From: Thalassotalea_H castellviae
GTDB lineage: Bacteria; Pseudomonadota; Gammaproteobacteria; Enterobacterales; Alteromonadaceae
Reading direction: 5' to 3'
Length of the DNA: 64,000 bases
NCBI RefSeq assembly: GCF_031846185.1
Contig: NZ_JAVRIF010000004.1
Coordinates: 124,001 to 188,000, forward strand
Shown here: positions 61,820-64,000 of the stretch, piece by piece
Layout of the letters: each line of letters starts with the position of its first letter
How positions within the stretch are numbered: the stretch's first letter is position 1
Made by a program: the position numbers and the translations under genes
Notes under the pieces: generated by a model
The model's input: the letters and a program-made list of their open reading frames with translations, nothing else
The model's database searches: none
Told to the model about the DNA's origin: nothing

Positions 61820-62163
61820 CCAGCTACAAAGTAGCAATAATAAAAAGGATGATGTTGCACGGACAGCAATATGTATTCAAAGAATATGATAAATTCGAAT
61901 AGGGATGGTTAACTAAAGTTAAGGAAGATCGTTTATTTCTTGTCCAGGGGGACAGTAGGGATAGCCTAAAAAAGTGTCAAGATGACCAAAAAAAATAAAA
62001 GACTAGGGAAGCTTAATAACAATACTGGAACATTGTATAAATTACTCAAAATTACAGGGACTGTGCTAATAGGTTAGGATTACCACTTAAGAATTGGACT
62101 ATAATATTTGCAGTTTAAGTCAAATTTATAATCTCATGAACGACGGCAATGCCGTCGTTTTTT
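61820..62163 (+). ncRNA. CsrB/CsrC-family CsrA-sequestering small RNA (predicted)
   Basis: About 345 bases without a reading frame, ending in a perfect intrinsic terminator. Between 61847 and 62098 there are eleven GGA triplets, mostly AGGA or GGGA. Several stand in the loop of a short hairpin: TTGC-ACGGACA-GCAA (61855-61869), TGTC-CAGGGG-GACA (61941-61954), ACAG-GGA-CTGT (62054-62064) and GGT-TAGGATT-ACC (62072-62084). A GCTAC-AAA-GTAGC hairpin (61823-61835) may form the 5' end. A possible promoter is TTGCTC, 16 bases, TAAAGT just before. Repeated GGA loops bind CsrA and titrate it. E. coli csrC is also directly upstream of yihI. The exact 5' end is not certain. Confidence 0.8.
62139..62163 (+). 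terminator. Terminator of the Csr-type RNA
   Basis: AACGACGGC pairs with GCCGTCGTT over an AAT loop, with six T at the end. No T-run exists on the other strand, so it terminates plus-strand transcription from the gene-free region upstream. Confidence 0.92.
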
Positions 62164-62265
62164 CTTCTTTAAATCGAAAAAAGCGATATATTTTCATTGA
62201 ATTTCCCTTTTCCTCGCAAACTAACGTAAAATAGCGTTATTGCTCGTTAACCAACTTCGAAAATT

Positions 62266-62838
62266 ATGTCACGTAAGAAAAAATCAAGAAAACCGGGTAT
62301 TGCTCCTATTAGCGCCAACAAAGAAGATAGAAAAAAAACCGTAGAAGTGAGCAATAAAAGAGTCAAGAAAAAGCACGGTAAGGCGCCAGGCAACCGTCAA
62401 CAAGAAGCACAAGTTAAGCAAAATAAAAATGCTGCTTCAAAGACGAATAAAGATCCAAGAATTGGCAGTAAAACGCCCATCGTCTTAACCAAAGCCCCGA
62501 TGGCGGAAAAACAATCCACACCGAAACAAACTAAAGCCTCGCCAATAGCGGCCATCCGAGTTGTTGATAACCAACAAGCGTTAGAAGAAGAGTTATATGA
62601 AATCGAAGCGGATGCTCGTATTCAAGAGATTTTACAAAAACAAGACGATGAAATAGCGCTAAGCGAAGAAGAAATTGACTACTTTAATTTAAAAATGGAT
62701 CGTCATAGCAACCTAAGAGAGCAACTAGGCTTAGATGATGACGATGAATTAGTGTCAACAGAGCAAGCTAATACTGAAGTTGATGAAGACGCATTGTGGG
62801 ATAAGTTAGACAATAATAAATTTTCAGATTTCGAGTAA
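62266..62838 (+). CDS. yihI: Der GTPase-activating protein YihI
   Basis: 190 residues. A very basic, Lys/Arg-rich and probably disordered N-terminal half (SRKKKSRKPGIAP, KKKHGKAPGNRQ) is followed by an acidic C-terminal half (EEELYEIEADARIQEIL, DDDDELVS). This is the layout of YihI, which stimulates the GTPase Der (EngA) in late 50S ribosome assembly. The neighbours (upstream Csr-type RNA, downstream hemN) match the enterobacterial order. Confidence 0.92.
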   Translation: MSRKKKSRKPGIAPISANKEDRKKTVEVSNKRVKKKHGKAPGNRQQEAQVKQNKNAASKTNKDPRIGSKTPIVLTKAPMAEKQSTPKQTKASPIAAIRVVDNQQALEEELYEIEADARIQEILQKQDDEIALSEEEIDYFNLKMDRHSNLREQLGLDDDDELVSTEQANTEVDEDALWDKLDNNKFSDFE

Positions 62839-62847
62839 GGTATTTAA

Positions 62848-63336
62848 ATGTTTGCAAATCCATGGAGTTACTTAATCGTAATCGCTGTTCTTATTGTTGC
62901 ATCCTTAGCGTTTTATGCGATTAAACTCTTACGACAATTAAAAAAACAAACCGCACAGCAAGCGCAAGCAGAGCAAGAACGTCAGCGTTCTCTCAATCAG
63001 CATGACAAGAAAATACTCGACAGTATTGTGATTATCGTCAGAGCAATGAAAGAAGAACAATGTGATATTTCTGAAGGTTGCTGGCGACTGTCGGTATTGC
63101 TCGACTCCCTCAAAACCAGCGAAAATCATCATCAACAATTTCCTGCTATCTTTGAGCTCTATGAAGCGATAAAACATATGCCGATTTTAGAAGCACGTAA
63201 AAAACTTGAAAAACGAGAGCGAATGAAACTCGACTTTGAGCGGGTAAAAATTGAAGCGCGATTAGCCGATGCAGTAAAAGAAAATGTAAACACTTTACAT
63301 CAATATGCTGCTGAAAGGGTCGCCGATCTTACTTAG
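62848..63336 (+). CDS. DUF2489 family membrane-anchored protein
   Basis: 162 residues. One N-terminal helix (about 7-25) anchors it in the inner membrane; the rest is a charged, helical cytoplasmic domain with coiled-coil character (QLKKQTAQQAQAEQERQ) and a conserved-looking SIVIIVRAMKEEQCDISEGCWRL segment. It lies 9 bp behind yihI, as in many gammaproteobacteria, and is probably co-transcribed. Function unknown. Confidence 0.8.
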   Translation: MFANPWSYLIVIAVLIVASLAFYAIKLLRQLKKQTAQQAQAEQERQRSLNQHDKKILDSIVIIVRAMKEEQCDISEGCWRLSVLLDSLKTSENHHQQFPAIFELYEAIKHMPILEARKKLEKRERMKLDFERVKIEARLADAVKENVNTLHQYAAERVADLT

Positions 63337-63462
63337 TATGTGAGCTACATTAGCTGATATTTTATTTAAGACAATAGTTCACCTAAAGCTTGAGCGTGAT
63401 CAATAACACAAGCTGTCACTTCATTATAATAAGCTCATAGTTTTTTAGTTTAGTGAACGCTC

Positions 63463-64000
63463 ATGCAAGCCAATCAATTTTTCGACAGCACACTATTAAA
63501 TAAGTACAACACCAGTGGTCCTCGCTATACTTCGTATCCAACCGCTTTAGAATTTCATGATGATTTTTCAGATCAAGACTTTATTAAAGCAATAAAAAAC
63601 TCTCCTAATCGTGAATTATCTTTATATGTTCACATTCCGTTCTGCCATAGTCTTTGTTATTACTGTGGCTGCAACAAAGTAATTACCCGCCATCGCAGCA
63701 AAGCTGACACTTATTTAGAGTACCTTGCAGAAGAAATTAATGCGCGCGCCGAATTATTCACTGAATACACAGTAAAACAATTACATTGGGGTGGTGGTAC
63801 ACCAAGCTTTTTAACGCATCAACAAATCACAAAACTAGTGACGTTATTAAAATCGAAATTTCATTTTGCAGAACACGTGGAAATGAGCATTGAAATAGAT
63901 CCTCGTGAAATTGAAATGAATTTAGCTGAACACCTCTATGACTTAGGGTTTAATCGCATTAGTATTGGTGTTCAAGACATCGACCAAAAAGTACAAGAAA
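63463..64000 (+). CDS. hemN: Oxygen-independent coproporphyrinogen III oxidase HemN (3' partial)
   Basis: The first 179 codons of about 455 are visible; the gene runs off the window. The start MQANQFFDSTLLNKY and GPRYTSYPTA are the HemN opening. The radical SAM cluster motif is FCHSLCYYCGC (CxxxCxxC, about residue 60), followed by HWGGGTPSFL (SAM binding). It decarboxylates coproporphyrinogen III to protoporphyrinogen IX without oxygen in haem synthesis. ATG at 63463 agrees with family length. Confidence 0.95.
   Translation, partial: MQANQFFDSTLLNKYNTSGPRYTSYPTALEFHDDFSDQDFIKAIKNSPNRELSLYVHIPFCHSLCYYCGCNKVITRHRSKADTYLEYLAEEINARAELFTEYTVKQLHWGGGTPSFLTHQQITKLVTLLKSKFHFAEHVEMSIEIDPREIEMNLAEHLYDLGFNRISIGVQDIDQKVQE

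Noticed and set aside
61820..62163. Spot 42 (spf) RNA as identity of the RNA upstream of yihI
   Set aside because: The locus is near where spf lies in enterobacteria, but the segment is about three times too long and I could not match the Spot 42 core. GGA loops fit the Csr family better.
62100..62163. A short RNA starting from TATAAT at 62100
   Set aside because: The -10 match is good, but no acceptable -35 lies 16-18 bases before it, and the box is inside the GGA-rich RNA.
1..64000. CRISPR arrays, insertion sequences, integrases or prophage genes
   Set aside because: No regularly spaced direct repeats, transposase or phage-like reading frames were seen anywhere in the window.

Overview
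The window is AT-rich gammaproteobacterial chromosome. The gene content (XrtA/PEP-CTERM exopolysaccharide locus, CcoG, Gram-negative envelope proteins) and the dsbA-srkA and yihI-hemN gene neighbours suggest the order Alteromonadales, probably a marine Colwelliaceae member such as Colwellia or Thalassotalea. The genus is inferred from gene style only.

Positions 1-41600 are one large exosortase A (XrtA)/PEP-CTERM exopolysaccharide (EPS) locus. The left block (+ strand, 1-12795) holds the 3' part of the TPR lipoprotein prsT, the exosortase, a PEP-CTERM protein with its own sigma-54-type promoter, a beta-helix protein, a heparinase II/III-like lyase, a glycosyltransferase, an alkaline-phosphatase-fold protein and an O-antigen ligase/polymerase-like protein. 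The middle block (- strand, 28081 down to 13138) is a tightly packed 13-gene run. It starts with the priming sugar transferase and contains glycosyltransferases, an acetyltransferase, a deacetylase, a small ATP-grasp/asparagine-synthase-like/GNAT decoration module, and a flippase. The right block (+ strand, 28301-34057) is the export machine: outer-membrane polysaccharide export lipoprotein, chain-length regulator, tyrosine autokinase, beta-barrel-like protein and ExeA-like ATPase. It ends in a strong terminator. Convergent to it are the two-component regulators prsR and prsK, with an RND efflux pair directly upstream on the same strand.

The two PEP-CTERM genes, 38 kb apart, share a near-identical 20-bp element (18/20 matches) placed 82-83 bp upstream of a -24/-12 sigma-54 promoter match. 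PrsR is a sigma-54-activating response regulator, so this element is a good candidate for its enhancer site and defines a small regulon inside the window.

From 41.7 kb on the window is housekeeping and accessory: tRNA-Arg(CCG), the second PEP-CTERM gene, a tandem SSB-like protein, a sugar-dehydrogenase-like membrane protein with a SHOCT tail, dsbA, srkA, ccoG, hutG-hutF under a HutC-type operator, a large hybrid sensor kinase, a chemoreceptor, a VF530-family protein, purU, an M61 peptidase, a VOC protein, yihI, a DUF2489 protein and the start of hemN. The 818-base gap before yihI holds an unannotated RNA gene (about 61820-62163). It carries eleven GGA motifs, several in hairpin loops, and a perfect intrinsic terminator. 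This is the signature of the CsrA-sequestering CsrB/CsrC family, and the position upstream of yihI matches E. coli csrC.
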